NCBI GenBank assembly: GCA_964519015.1
Contig: CAZFHZ010000110.1
Location: forward strand, 1 to 10,295
Length of the DNA stretch: 10,295 nt
Direction of reading: 5' to 3'
Origin: CAZFHZ01 sp964519015
GTDB taxonomy: Bacteria > Blakebacterota > Blakebacteria > Blakebacterales > CAYUVJ01
The position numbers were made by a program, and so were the translations under genes. Below, in pieces: positions 1 to 6,112 of this stretch (the stretch's first letter is position 1; the number at the start of each line of letters is the position of its first letter). The notes under the pieces are model-generated. The model did no database searches, was not told where the DNA came from, and was given only the letters and a program-made list of their open reading frames with translations.

Positions 1-955
1 ACTGCCCGTCGGAGTCGGTGAGCAGCCCTTCCCAGATGGCCCCCTCCCGGGAGAGTGCCCAGATCCACATCTTCTTGCCCGGCATGTCGTCGTAGAGCGC
101 CCAGTGGCCGAAGCCGAATCCCCGGTCGTGCCAGTACCCGCCGTAGAAATCCTCGAGAGCGCCCAGTACGAAATGCGATTTGCTCCCGCCGAAGTCGTTC
201 TGGCGGTACCAGGAGAGATCACGGCCGGCCGCATCGACCGGCCAGGGCTCCGGCACCACCTGCTCGCCGTGGGGCACGACCCGGTCACCCGGGTAGAAGA
301 ACTGCAGGTCCTCCCCGGCCGGGACCGCGTTGTTCGTCCAGACGTAGTACGACTGGCGGTAGGGGGTGGGATTGTACCAGAGGGAGCGCAGCTCGAAGAG
401 GGCGGCCTCGGGCGGGAGCCGGATCTCCACGCACCAGCGGGTGCGGGAGGGCAGGTCGAGGGTGCCCACGAAGCAGCTCACACTGCCGTCCGGGTTCTCC
501 CGGGTGAGGTAGTCGACCGGGGTGGCGGTGGCGGGGGTGTGCCCGACGATCCCGAAGTTGAACTCGCTCCCCCCCGACGTCCAGGGTCCCCTCAGGGCGA
601 TCTGACGGAACTTCAGCACTTCGTTCCGGTAGATGAACTCCTCGCCGGTCGACTTCTCGACCGCTCCCCACACCTTCCCTCCCACCTGGGGGAGGACCAG
701 GACGCGCAGGTAGTCGTTCTCCAACTCCACGACCTGCCAGGAGACCGGCTCGGCCTCGGTCCGGAAGCCGTCGAAGGAGAAGTAGGGGTAGAGCTGGGGC
801 CGGCGCACCAGGATCGGTACCGGGTCTGGATCGGAGAAGGGGTAGGTGGGGATCGTCCGGGCCGTCTCGGTGAGGTGGGCCTGTTGGGCCTGGGCCCCGA
901 CGGGAGCGAGCAGGGCGGCGGTCAGCAGGACCGCCAGAGGGATCGATCGGCGCAT
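1..955 (-). CDS. Secreted DUF5107-family protein, N-terminal part (C-terminus beyond window)
   Basis: The frame is open from the ATG at 955 to the window edge: 318 complete codons, no stop, so the C-terminal part lies outside. Residues 1-24 form a signal peptide (MRRS, then a hydrophobic stretch, with probable cleavage near AQAQ), so the protein is exported. The mature part matches what I recall of the DUF5107 domain: LENDYLRVLVLPQVGGKVWG at 78-97, RGPWTSGGSEFNFGIVGHTP at 122-141, YNPTPYRQSYYVWTNNA at 194-210, and the Trp-rich GGYWHDRGFGFGHWALYDD at 272-290. The VLPQVGGKVWGAVEKSTGEE stretch resembles the start of galactose-mutarotase-like folds, which suggests carbohydrate binding or processing; this is inference. 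Members of the family often carry TPR repeats further on, which would be out of view. GGAGG at 963-967 (minus strand) lies 7 nt before the ATG and supports this start. The gene is divergent from the hydrolase at 1399. Enzymatic function is unknown. Confidence 0.88.
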   Translation of the reverse strand, partial: MRRSIPLAVLLTAALLAPVGAQAQQAHLTETARTIPTYPFSDPDPVPILVRRPQLYPYFSFDGFRTEAEPVSWQVVELENDYLRVLVLPQVGGKVWGAVEKSTGEEFIYRNEVLKFRQIALRGPWTSGGSEFNFGIVGHTPATATPVDYLTRENPDGSVSCFVGTLDLPSRTRWCVEIRLPPEAALFELRSLWYNPTPYRQSYYVWTNNAVPAGEDLQFFYPGDRVVPHGEQVVPEPWPVDAAGRDLSWYRQNDFGGSKSHFVLGALEDFYGGYWHDRGFGFGHWALYDDMPGKKMWIWALSREGAIWEGLLTDSDGQ

Positions 956-1093
956 GGACCAGCCTCCATCCGGGATGGGTTCCTGCCTGCCGAAGGTAGC
1001 CGTCCCGGAGCGGTGGGCTCAAGGGGCTGGCCGCGGCCGGACCGGGTGGGGGTGCGTTTGCCTTCCCGGTCCCGGCGGGTGATACTGACCTCT
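956..1093. promoter_or_regulatory. Leader and presumed promoter region of the minus-strand DUF5107 gene
   Basis: This is non-coding DNA between the DUF5107 start and the fold-back element. It carries the minus-strand ribosome binding site (963-967) and must hold that gene's promoter unless the promoter lies in the repeat element. I see no convincing -35/-10 pair. A 10-bp palindrome GGCCGCGGCC lies at 1029-1038 and is of unclear meaning in such GC-rich DNA. The minus-strand leader contains CCCATCCCGG followed by GGAGGCT, and the same two blocks recur in the leader of the divergent hydrolase. Confidence 0.45.
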
Positions 1094-1125
1094 AGTGTCC
1101 CGAGTCAGGAATTCGCATCATTTCG
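1094..1125 (+). repeat. Left terminal inverted repeat of the fold-back element
   Basis: A 32-bp repeat beginning AGTGTCCCGAGTCAG; it matches the reverse complement of 1336-1367 with three mismatches, two of them T/C or A/G changes near the inner end. Confidence 0.85.
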
Positions 1126-1226
1126 TTGCGCCGACAGGGTAGCAGATGCCAGACGCGGCGACGATCGCGATGCGGTGGCATCGGGGAGGAGCCGCAACGC
1201 CGCAGATGCTGCGTTGTCGGCGCAAC
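1125..1226. repeat. First internal arm of the element: 12-bp perfect inverted repeat
   Basis: GTTGCGCCGACA at 1125-1136 is the exact reverse complement of TGTCGGCGCAAC at 1215-1226. Inside this arm, GATGCCA (1145-1151) pairs with TGGCATC (1176-1182), so the arm can fold further. Confidence 0.7.
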
Positions 1227-1235
1227 CCTGCGGGC

Positions 1236-1334
1236 GGATGGGGCTTGCGGGCGATCTCTGCGTTGCTCGTCGTCAACGATGCGCAGCGGCATCGCTTCCT
1301 CCTCCCGCCTTGATCTCGCCCGCAAGGTCCATCC
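1236..1334. repeat. Second internal arm of the element: imperfect inverted repeat of about 21 bp
   Basis: The block 1236-1256, with core CTTGCGGGCGA, is repeated in inverted form at 1312-1334, with core TCGCCCGCAAG. Within the loop, CGATGC (1277-1282) and GCATCG (1289-1294) form a 6-bp stem around a 6-nt loop. Confidence 0.7.
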
Positions 1335-1335
1335 G

Positions 1336-1367
1336 CGAAACGGTGCGAATTTCTGACTCGGGACACT
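1336..1367 (-). repeat. Right terminal inverted repeat of the fold-back element
   Basis: This is the inverted partner of 1094-1125 (29 of 32 positions identical). It ends CTCGGGACACT at 1367, 31 bp before the hydrolase ATG. Only the leader and ribosome binding site of that gene lie between, so a promoter close to the gene would have to overlap this repeat. Confidence 0.85.
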
Positions 1368-1398
1368 TGACCCATCCCGGACCCTGGAGGCTCCCGCC

Positions 1399-3930
1399 AT
1401 GACCCGACCCCGCCCCGTGAGGATGTGCTTCTTCCTGCTGCTGGCCGTACTTCTTTCCCCGCCGGTGCCCGGTGGCGGACCTGTCCAGGCTCAGTCCCCG
1501 ATCTCCCTGGCGGCCGGGACCCGCGAACTTACCTTCAGCGGGGGCTTGGCGGTGGGTCTGGTCGGCGCCTACGGCCGCTCGGCGGTCCAGCGGGACCTGC
1601 TCGCCTGGCAGCTGGCCACCGGCTCCTTCCAGGAACCGGCCGAGGGGCTCGTGGTCGGCCGTGACGAGCGGGGCCGGGAGCAGGCCTGGACGGCGGCGTC
1701 GGCCGACACGGCGGGGTGGATCCAGCACCGGGCCCTGCGCGGCGGCTACCTGTGGGTCGTGGTGGACTCGGAGCGGGCCCGGACCATGGTCCTGGAGGCG
1801 GCCGGGTACTACGTGGTGCACGTCAACGGGGAACCCCGGGGTGGGGAGAAGTACGGTTATGACTGGGTCCGCCACCCGGTCGCGCTCAAGCGGGGGCGCA
1901 ACACCTTCCTCTTCCAGGGGGAGCGGGGCCGGATCCAGGCCCGGCTGACCGACCCCCCCGCCCCGGTCTTCTTCACCGGGAGCGATCTCACGAAGCCCGA
2001 CCTGGTGATCGGGGAGGCCGGACCGGTCTGGATCGCGATCCGCCTGGTCAACACCACTACCGACCGCCTCACCGGGATCGAAGTGAGCGTCACAGCGGCC
2101 GACCGGCGGGCGACGGTCTGGGTGGAGGGGGGGGTGGCGCCGCTCACGACCCGGAAGGTGGCCCTCGCCCTCCCGCTGCCGGCGCCCGCCGTCGAGGGAC
2201 GTGTGCCGGTCACCCTGCAGGCCCGGGCCCGGGCCGGCCGGCGCACCCTGGAGATCCCCGCCTTCGCCCTGGAGCTGGCGGCGGTGGCGCCCACCGCCCA
2301 CCACTCCCGCACCTTCCTGAGCGCCATCGACGGCAGTGTGCAGTATTTCAGCGTCGCCCCCTGGACCGGGACACCCATCGCCGGGGGGTCGGGGCGACCC
2401 GCCCTGATCCTCTCCCTGCACGGGGCCGGAGTGGAGGCGATCAACCAGGCCCGCGCCTACCGGCCTAAGGAGTGGGGCTACGTGGTGGCGGCCACCAACC
2501 GCCGCCCCTACGGCTTCGACTGGGAGGACTGGGGCCGGCTCGATGCCATCGAGGTGCTCGAGGAGGCTGCCCGGCTCTTCGGCACCGATCCCGCCCGGAC
2601 CTATCTGACCGGTCATTCGATGGGCGGGCACGGTACCTGGCAGGTGGGGGCCACCCTCCCCGACCTCTGGGCGGCCATCGGACCGAGCGCCGGCTGGCGC
2701 AGTTTCTCCTCCTACGGCGGCGCTCCCGTCCCCGCCCAGCCCACGCCGGTCGAAGAGATGCTCCTGCGGGCGGCCAGCCCGGGCGAGACGGTGGAGCTGG
2801 CCCGTAACTTCCTCCATTACGGGGTCTACATCCTGCACGGTGAGCGGGACGACAACGTGCCGGTCGCGCAGGCCCGGTTCATGCGGGAGCTGCTGGCCGG
2901 TTTCCATCCCGATTTCAGCTACTACGAGCGGCCGGGGGCAGGCCACTGGTGGGGGGACGAATGTGTGGACTGGGGCCCGCTCTTCGCTTTTCTGCGCTGG
3001 CACGTGCGGCCCGACGATGCGGCGGTGGACCGGATCGAGTTCTCGACCGCCGACCCGGGCATCTCCGCCCGCTCCCACTGGGTCACGCTGCTGGCCCAGG
3101 AACATCCGCTCCGCTACAGCCGGGTGCGGATCGATCGGGAGGAGTCGGGACGCGGTTTCAAGGGGACGACCGAGAACGTCCGCCGCCTCTCCCTGGAGCT
3201 CCCCGGGCTCGCGCCCCGGGACAGTGTGCGGGTGGAGCTGGACGGGACCCGGCTGGTGCTCCCGGCCGCCGGCCGGGGCGATCGACTCTTTCTGGAAAGG
3301 AATGACCAGGGTTGGCGGTCCACGGGGGCGCCCGACCCGGCCCTCAAGGGGCCGGCCCGATCCGGGGGCTTCAAGGACGCTTTCTCCAACCGGGTGGTGC
3401 TCGTCTACGGAACGAAGGGGGACGGGCGGGAGGACGCCCGCGCCTTCGCCAAGGCCCGGTTCGATGCCGAGATGTTCTGGTACCGGGGGAACAGCGGGGT
3501 GGACGTGGTGGCGGACACCGACTTCGACCCGGCCGCCGAGCCCGACCGGAACGTGGTGCTCTACGGCAACGCCGACACCAACGCGCTCTGGCGGCCGCTC
3601 CTGGGGGAGAGCCCGGTGCAGGTGCGGCGGGGAGGGGTGAGGGCGGGGGCGCGGGACTGGACGGGGGAGGACCTGGGCGCCTATCTCATCCGGCCCCGGC
3701 CGGGCAGCGCCGTCGCCTCGGTGGGGGCGGTCGCCTGGACGGGAGCGGCCGGCTGGACGGCGGCCGGCGCCGGCCAGTATTTCATCTCCGGGGCCGGCTT
3801 CCCCGACCTGCTCCTCTTCTCCGCCGCCATGCTCCGAGACGGCCCACCGGGCGTCTGCGGGGTCGGATTCTTCGGCGACGACTGGAGTCTGGAGCGAGGG
3901 GAGTTCGTCTGGTCCGGCCTCGGGCGCTGA
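1399..3930 (+). CDS. Secreted S9-like alpha/beta hydrolase (prolyl oligopeptidase/esterase type), multidomain
   Basis: 843 residues. The ATG at 1399 follows GGAGG (1386-1390) with 8 nt spacing. A signal peptide covers about residues 1-31 (Arg-rich start, FFLLLAVLL core, probable cleavage after VQA), so the enzyme acts outside the cytoplasm. Residues 32-320 look like beta-rich binding or propeller-like modules, including YYVVHVNGEPRGGEKYGYDW around 140. The alpha/beta hydrolase core spans about 325-530: oxyanion-type LHGAG at 340-344, nucleophile elbow GHSMGG at 405-410 (Ser407), Asp484 or Asp485 in GERDDNVP, and His516 in GAGHWWG. This is a complete triad in the expected order. Residues 545-843 add a C-terminal region with Rossmann-like strands (RVVLVYGTKGD near 665, NVVLYGNADTNALW near 718) of no role I can name. 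The substrate could be a peptide or a carbohydrate ester; the sequence does not decide. It is divergent from a DUF5107 gene, and the pair may process the same external glycan or glycopeptide (inference). Confidence 0.9.
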   Translation: MTRPRPVRMCFFLLLAVLLSPPVPGGGPVQAQSPISLAAGTRELTFSGGLAVGLVGAYGRSAVQRDLLAWQLATGSFQEPAEGLVVGRDERGREQAWTAASADTAGWIQHRALRGGYLWVVVDSERARTMVLEAAGYYVVHVNGEPRGGEKYGYDWVRHPVALKRGRNTFLFQGERGRIQARLTDPPAPVFFTGSDLTKPDLVIGEAGPVWIAIRLVNTTTDRLTGIEVSVTAADRRATVWVEGGVAPLTTRKVALALPLPAPAVEGRVPVTLQARARAGRRTLEIPAFALELAAVAPTAHHSRTFLSAIDGSVQYFSVAPWTGTPIAGGSGRPALILSLHGAGVEAINQARAYRPKEWGYVVAATNRRPYGFDWEDWGRLDAIEVLEEAARLFGTDPARTYLTGHSMGGHGTWQVGATLPDLWAAIGPSAGWRSFSSYGGAPVPAQPTPVEEMLLRAASPGETVELARNFLHYGVYILHGERDDNVPVAQARFMRELLAGFHPDFSYYERPGAGHWWGDECVDWGPLFAFLRWHVRPDDAAVDRIEFSTADPGISARSHWVTLLAQEHPLRYSRVRIDREESGRGFKGTTENVRRLSLELPGLAPRDSVRVELDGTRLVLPAAGRGDRLFLERNDQGWRSTGAPDPALKGPARSGGFKDAFSNRVVLVYGTKGDGREDARAFAKARFDAEMFWYRGNSGVDVVADTDFDPAAEPDRNVVLYGNADTNALWRPLLGESPVQVRRGGVRAGARDWTGEDLGAYLIRPRPGSAVASVGAVAWTGAAGWTAAGAGQYFISGAGFPDLLLFSAAMLRDGPPGVCGVGFFGDDWSLERGEFVWSGLGR

Positions 3931-3951
3931 TCCGCCTCCCGGCCGGGAACG
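3931..3951. other. 21-bp convergent junction with a 12-bp palindrome
   Basis: The hydrolase and the glycosyltransferase end tail to tail here. TCCCGGCCGGGA at 3937-3948 is a perfect palindrome, but as a hairpin it gives only a 4-bp stem and no T-run follows, so I do not call it a terminator. Confidence 0.3.
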
Positions 3952-4791
3952 CTACAAAGATAGAGGAGGGCGACCGCGCAGGGCGCGGTAGCCGTTGACG
4001 AGCCGCAGGGCGGACTCCTCGCCCAGCAGGCGCACCAGCAGGGCGTGGACCCGCACGCGCAGCAACCGAAGGGAGAGGCCGGGGGGGAGCCGGCGCAGGC
4101 CGTGCTGGTGCTGGGCGCGCAGGACCTCGTAGACCAGGGCGGCCTTGCGCCGCAGGTCGTCGGAGAGCCCCCCCGAGCGCATCCCGGTGACCGTCACTCC
4201 TTCCAGGAAACAGGCGGAGTGCGCCAGCAGGACGCGCAGGGCGAACTCGTAGTCTCCGGCACACCGGTAGGAGGGATCGAAGTGCCCGAAACGTTCGAAG
4301 AGGTCATGCCGGTAGAAAGTGCTCGGGTTGGGGATCGGCATGTCCCAGGTCAGACCGGTGCGGGCGATCGGCCAGGGATCCCCCAGGCTGCGCAGTTCCT
4401 CTCCGGCCGTATCCACCACCCGGGTGGTGCCGTAGAGCACCGGGCAGCTCGACCCCTGCTGGACCAGGAGCGGAGCGGCCCGTTCCAACGCCTGAGCATC
4501 CCACAGGTAGTCGTCGGCACCCAGGAAGAGCACCCAATCACCGGTAACGTGCTTGAGCGCCCGGTTCCAGGCGTCGTAGACGCCGTGGTCGGGGACGGAC
4601 TCCCAGTGGGTGATCCCCTCCGCGGCGCGCTCCAGGATGGCGACGGTGCCGTCGGTCGAACCCCCGTCCTGCACGATGAGTTCCCGATGCGGCCAGGACT
4701 GGGCCTGGAAGCTGGCCAGGAGCCGCTCGATCGTGGCGGCACCGTTATAGACGGCGGTGACGACCGATATCTTGGGTTGGGAATCCGGCAT
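3952..4791 (-). CDS. Glycosyltransferase family 2 (GT-A fold)
   Basis: 279 residues, a usual length for this type. The cytoplasmic enzyme would transfer a sugar from a nucleotide donor to a lipid-linked glycan acceptor. The N-terminal KISVVTAVYNGAATIERLL (7-25) is the nucleotide-binding start of GT2 enzymes. QDGGSTDGT (41-49) follows, then DHGVYDAWNRAL (68-79), the signature of the colanic-acid and O-antigen type GT2 group. GADD (91-94) supplies the metal-binding Asp residues. NPSTFYRHDLF (155-165) and FDPSYRCAGDYEFALR (171-186) complete the catalytic domain, and the last 60 residues are basic and helical. No membrane segment is seen. The gene is divergent from the flippase with 24 bp between start codons, and a TATAAT box sits so close to the ATG that the message may be leaderless. 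No Shine-Dalgarno sequence is visible. The sugar transferred cannot be inferred. Confidence 0.93.
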   Translation of the reverse strand: MPDSQPKISVVTAVYNGAATIERLLASFQAQSWPHRELIVQDGGSTDGTVAILERAAEGITHWESVPDHGVYDAWNRALKHVTGDWVLFLGADDYLWDAQALERAAPLLVQQGSSCPVLYGTTRVVDTAGEELRSLGDPWPIARTGLTWDMPIPNPSTFYRHDLFERFGHFDPSYRCAGDYEFALRVLLAHSACFLEGVTVTGMRSGGLSDDLRRKAALVYEVLRAQHQHGLRRLPPGLSLRLLRVRVHALLVRLLGEESALRLVNGYRALRGRPPLSL

Positions 4792-4807
4792 CGGAATGCA
4801 TTATAGA
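4777..4807 (+). promoter_or_regulatory. Putative plus-strand promoter of the polysaccharide operon
   Basis: TATAGA at 4802-4807 with TTGGGA at 4777-4782 is a weak sigma-70-like pair with a 19-bp spacer. The -10 overlaps that of the opposite-strand promoter, and the predicted start falls near the GTG at 4816. Both hexamers match consensus at only four of six positions, so this is tentative. Confidence 0.35.
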
Positions 4808-4830
4808 TAGGTTTCGTGGCTATCAGCCAA
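4800..4830 (-). promoter_or_regulatory. Putative minus-strand promoter of the glycosyltransferase gene
   Basis: On the minus strand a perfect TATAAT lies at 4805-4800. A weak -35 (TTGGCT, 4830-4825) lies 19 bp upstream of it, a longer spacer than usual. Transcription starting 6-7 bp after the -10 would begin at about 4793-4792, practically at the ATG (4791). With no ribosome binding site visible, a leaderless or near-leaderless transcript is the simplest reading. Confidence 0.45.
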
Positions 4831-6099
4831 CCCGATCCCCTCACCGGCCCGCCCCTGGCGCGCGCGGCGACCATCTACGTCTTCTCCTCGGGGGCGGCGG
4901 GTGCGGTCAACTTCCTCCTCCTGGTGGTCCTGACGCATCTGCTGACGAGGGCGGAGTACGGGGTGGTCGGCCTGCTCACCGCGACCATCGGGATCCTGGG
5001 GGTGATGGTGGGGCTCAACCCCCAGCTGCTCATCACCGTCCGTTTCCCGGTCCGCTCCCGCGAGCAGCTCAAGCCCCTCCTGAGTGCGATGGTCCCGGTC
5101 ACGCTGGTCACCGGGCTCCTGGCATTGGGGCTCCTCGAGGGAGTCCGGGCGGTCTGGGCGGATTTCCGTCTTCCCCACTGGGTCATGCTCGCGCTGGCGG
5201 TCGCGGCCATGTTCGGAGTGGCCCTGAACAGCGGCCTGACCGTCCTGCAGATGCAGGGGCGGCCCGGCCGCTACGGGACCGTCCAGCTCGGTGGGGTGGT
5301 GCTGGGGGCCCTGGTCACCCTGCTGCTGGTGGCCGGGCTGGGTTTCGACTGGCGGGGCAAGCTGCTCGGTGACGTGATCGGACTGGTGGCCGCGGGTTTG
5401 GTGATGACGGTCTTTCTGGTCCGGTCAGGCTATCTGGGCCTCTCCTTCCGGGTCGCCCACCTCCGCGAGGTGGTCGCTTTCTCCGCGCCGCTGGTCATCC
5501 ACGGCCTGGCTTTCTGGGCCATCAACGCCCAGGACCGCTTCTTCGTGACCGCGCTGGTGGGGTATGACGCCAACGGTCTCTACACCGCCGCCTACGCCTT
5601 CGGCAACATCCTGAACATCCTGCATGCCGGAGTGTTGAAGGCCTACACCCCCTTCTTCTACGAGCGGGCCCGGATCGAATCGCAGAAACCGCGCCTCGCC
5701 CGGCTGACCCTGGTCTACTTCGCCCTCTCGCTGGTCGGCTGGGGGCTCTTCGTGGCCGCCGTCCGAATGGTAGTCCCGCTCATCCTGGGTGAGGACTTCC
5801 GCTCCAGTTTCGTCTTCATCCCCTGGGTGGCCCTCGGCTACACGTTCAACGCGGTCCGCAACTTCATGGCCGGATATCTCTTCCTGGCGGAACGCACCCG
5901 GCTCATCAGCGGTCTGACCCTGGGCGCGGCGGTGTTGAACGGTATCCTGAACTACGTACTCATCCTGCGCTGGGGAGCGATCGGGGCGGCGGTCTCAACC
6001 GCGATCACCTTCGGGTTGCTGGCCGTGGTGACCGCCTGGTTCGCCGTGCGGCTCTGGCCGATGCCGTGGCGGGAGGCGTTCCGCAGGAGGGCGGGATGA
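4816..6099 (+). CDS. Wzx-type polysaccharide flippase (MOP superfamily membrane protein)
   Basis: 427 residues, typical of O-antigen/teichoic-acid type exporters. It would flip lipid-linked oligosaccharide across the inner membrane. Hydrophobic segments recur along the whole length, about twelve by eye: roughly 18-40, 48-70, 90-110, 120-145, 155-178, 185-205, 218-240, 300-322, 333-355, 362-385 and 388-412, plus a weaker one near 255-275. FSSGAAGAVNFLLLVVLTHL at 23-42 followed by LTRAEYGVVGLL is the usual N-terminal signature. GLYTAAYAFGNILNILHAGV at 254-273 and GAIGAAVSTAITFGLLAV at 387-404 match conserved regions of the family. The start is GTG at 4816; there is no clear ribosome binding site, only weak TAGG upstream, consistent with a leaderless message. 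It is first in the operon, with the methyltransferase following after 13 bp. The identity of the exported glycan is unknown. Confidence 0.9.
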   Translation: MAISQPDPLTGPPLARAATIYVFSSGAAGAVNFLLLVVLTHLLTRAEYGVVGLLTATIGILGVMVGLNPQLLITVRFPVRSREQLKPLLSAMVPVTLVTGLLALGLLEGVRAVWADFRLPHWVMLALAVAAMFGVALNSGLTVLQMQGRPGRYGTVQLGGVVLGALVTLLLVAGLGFDWRGKLLGDVIGLVAAGLVMTVFLVRSGYLGLSFRVAHLREVVAFSAPLVIHGLAFWAINAQDRFFVTALVGYDANGLYTAAYAFGNILNILHAGVLKAYTPFFYERARIESQKPRLARLTLVYFALSLVGWGLFVAAVRMVVPLILGEDFRSSFVFIPWVALGYTFNAVRNFMAGYLFLAERTRLISGLTLGAAVLNGILNYVLILRWGAIGAAVSTAITFGLLAVVTAWFAVRLWPMPWREAFRRRAG

Positions 6100-6112
6100 A
6101 CCGGAGACGACG

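Larger units (their letters stand above)
1094..1367. mobile_element. MITE-like fold-back element with 32-bp terminal inverted repeats
   Basis: The two ends are inverted copies of each other. The left end 1094-1125 begins AGTGTCCCGAGTCAG and is matched at 29 of 32 positions by the reverse complement of 1336-1367. The interior is less GC-rich than its flanks by eye and has no plausible gene; the short open frames across it have no recognisable protein features. Two more inverted repeats are nested inside (1125-1136 with 1215-1226, and 1236-1256 with 1312-1334). A single strand could thus fold into an outer stem with two arms. Size, ends and lack of coding capacity fit a non-autonomous element moved by a transposase elsewhere. 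Flanks are ambiguous: TGACC occurs at 1086-1090 and 1368-1372, but the left copy is separated from the repeat by TCT. TA precedes GTGTCC on the left, whereas TT follows on the right. The transposase family is therefore not assigned. A structured non-mobile repeat family is the main alternative. Confidence 0.75.

Noticed and set aside
285..1022. Minus-strand open frame of 245 codons in another frame of the DUF5107 gene
   Set aside because: The true frame starts at 955 with signal peptide and GGAGG; this one is a low-complexity Pro/Arg/Gly shadow.
1118..1375. Short open frames inside the fold-back element as a possible small protein or transposase remnant
   Set aside because: No DDE or other transposase motif and no ribosome binding site are seen. 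Open frames arise on both strands because of the inverted repeats.
104..1402. Plus-strand open frame of 432 codons across the first gene and the intergenic element
   Set aside because: It is antisense to the clear DUF5107 reading frame and runs through the inverted-repeat element; it has no ribosome binding site and no recognisable protein pattern.
1273..3105. Long minus-strand open frame (610 codons) antisense to the hydrolase
   Set aside because: It lies opposite a gene with signal peptide, catalytic triad and ribosome binding site. Its translation is Gly/Pro/Arg/Asp-rich without domain features, as expected for a GC-rich shadow frame.
3937..3948. Palindrome TCCCGGCCGGGA as a bidirectional terminator
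   Set aside because: The hairpin stem would be 4 bp and no T-run follows on either side; such palindromes are common in GC-rich DNA.
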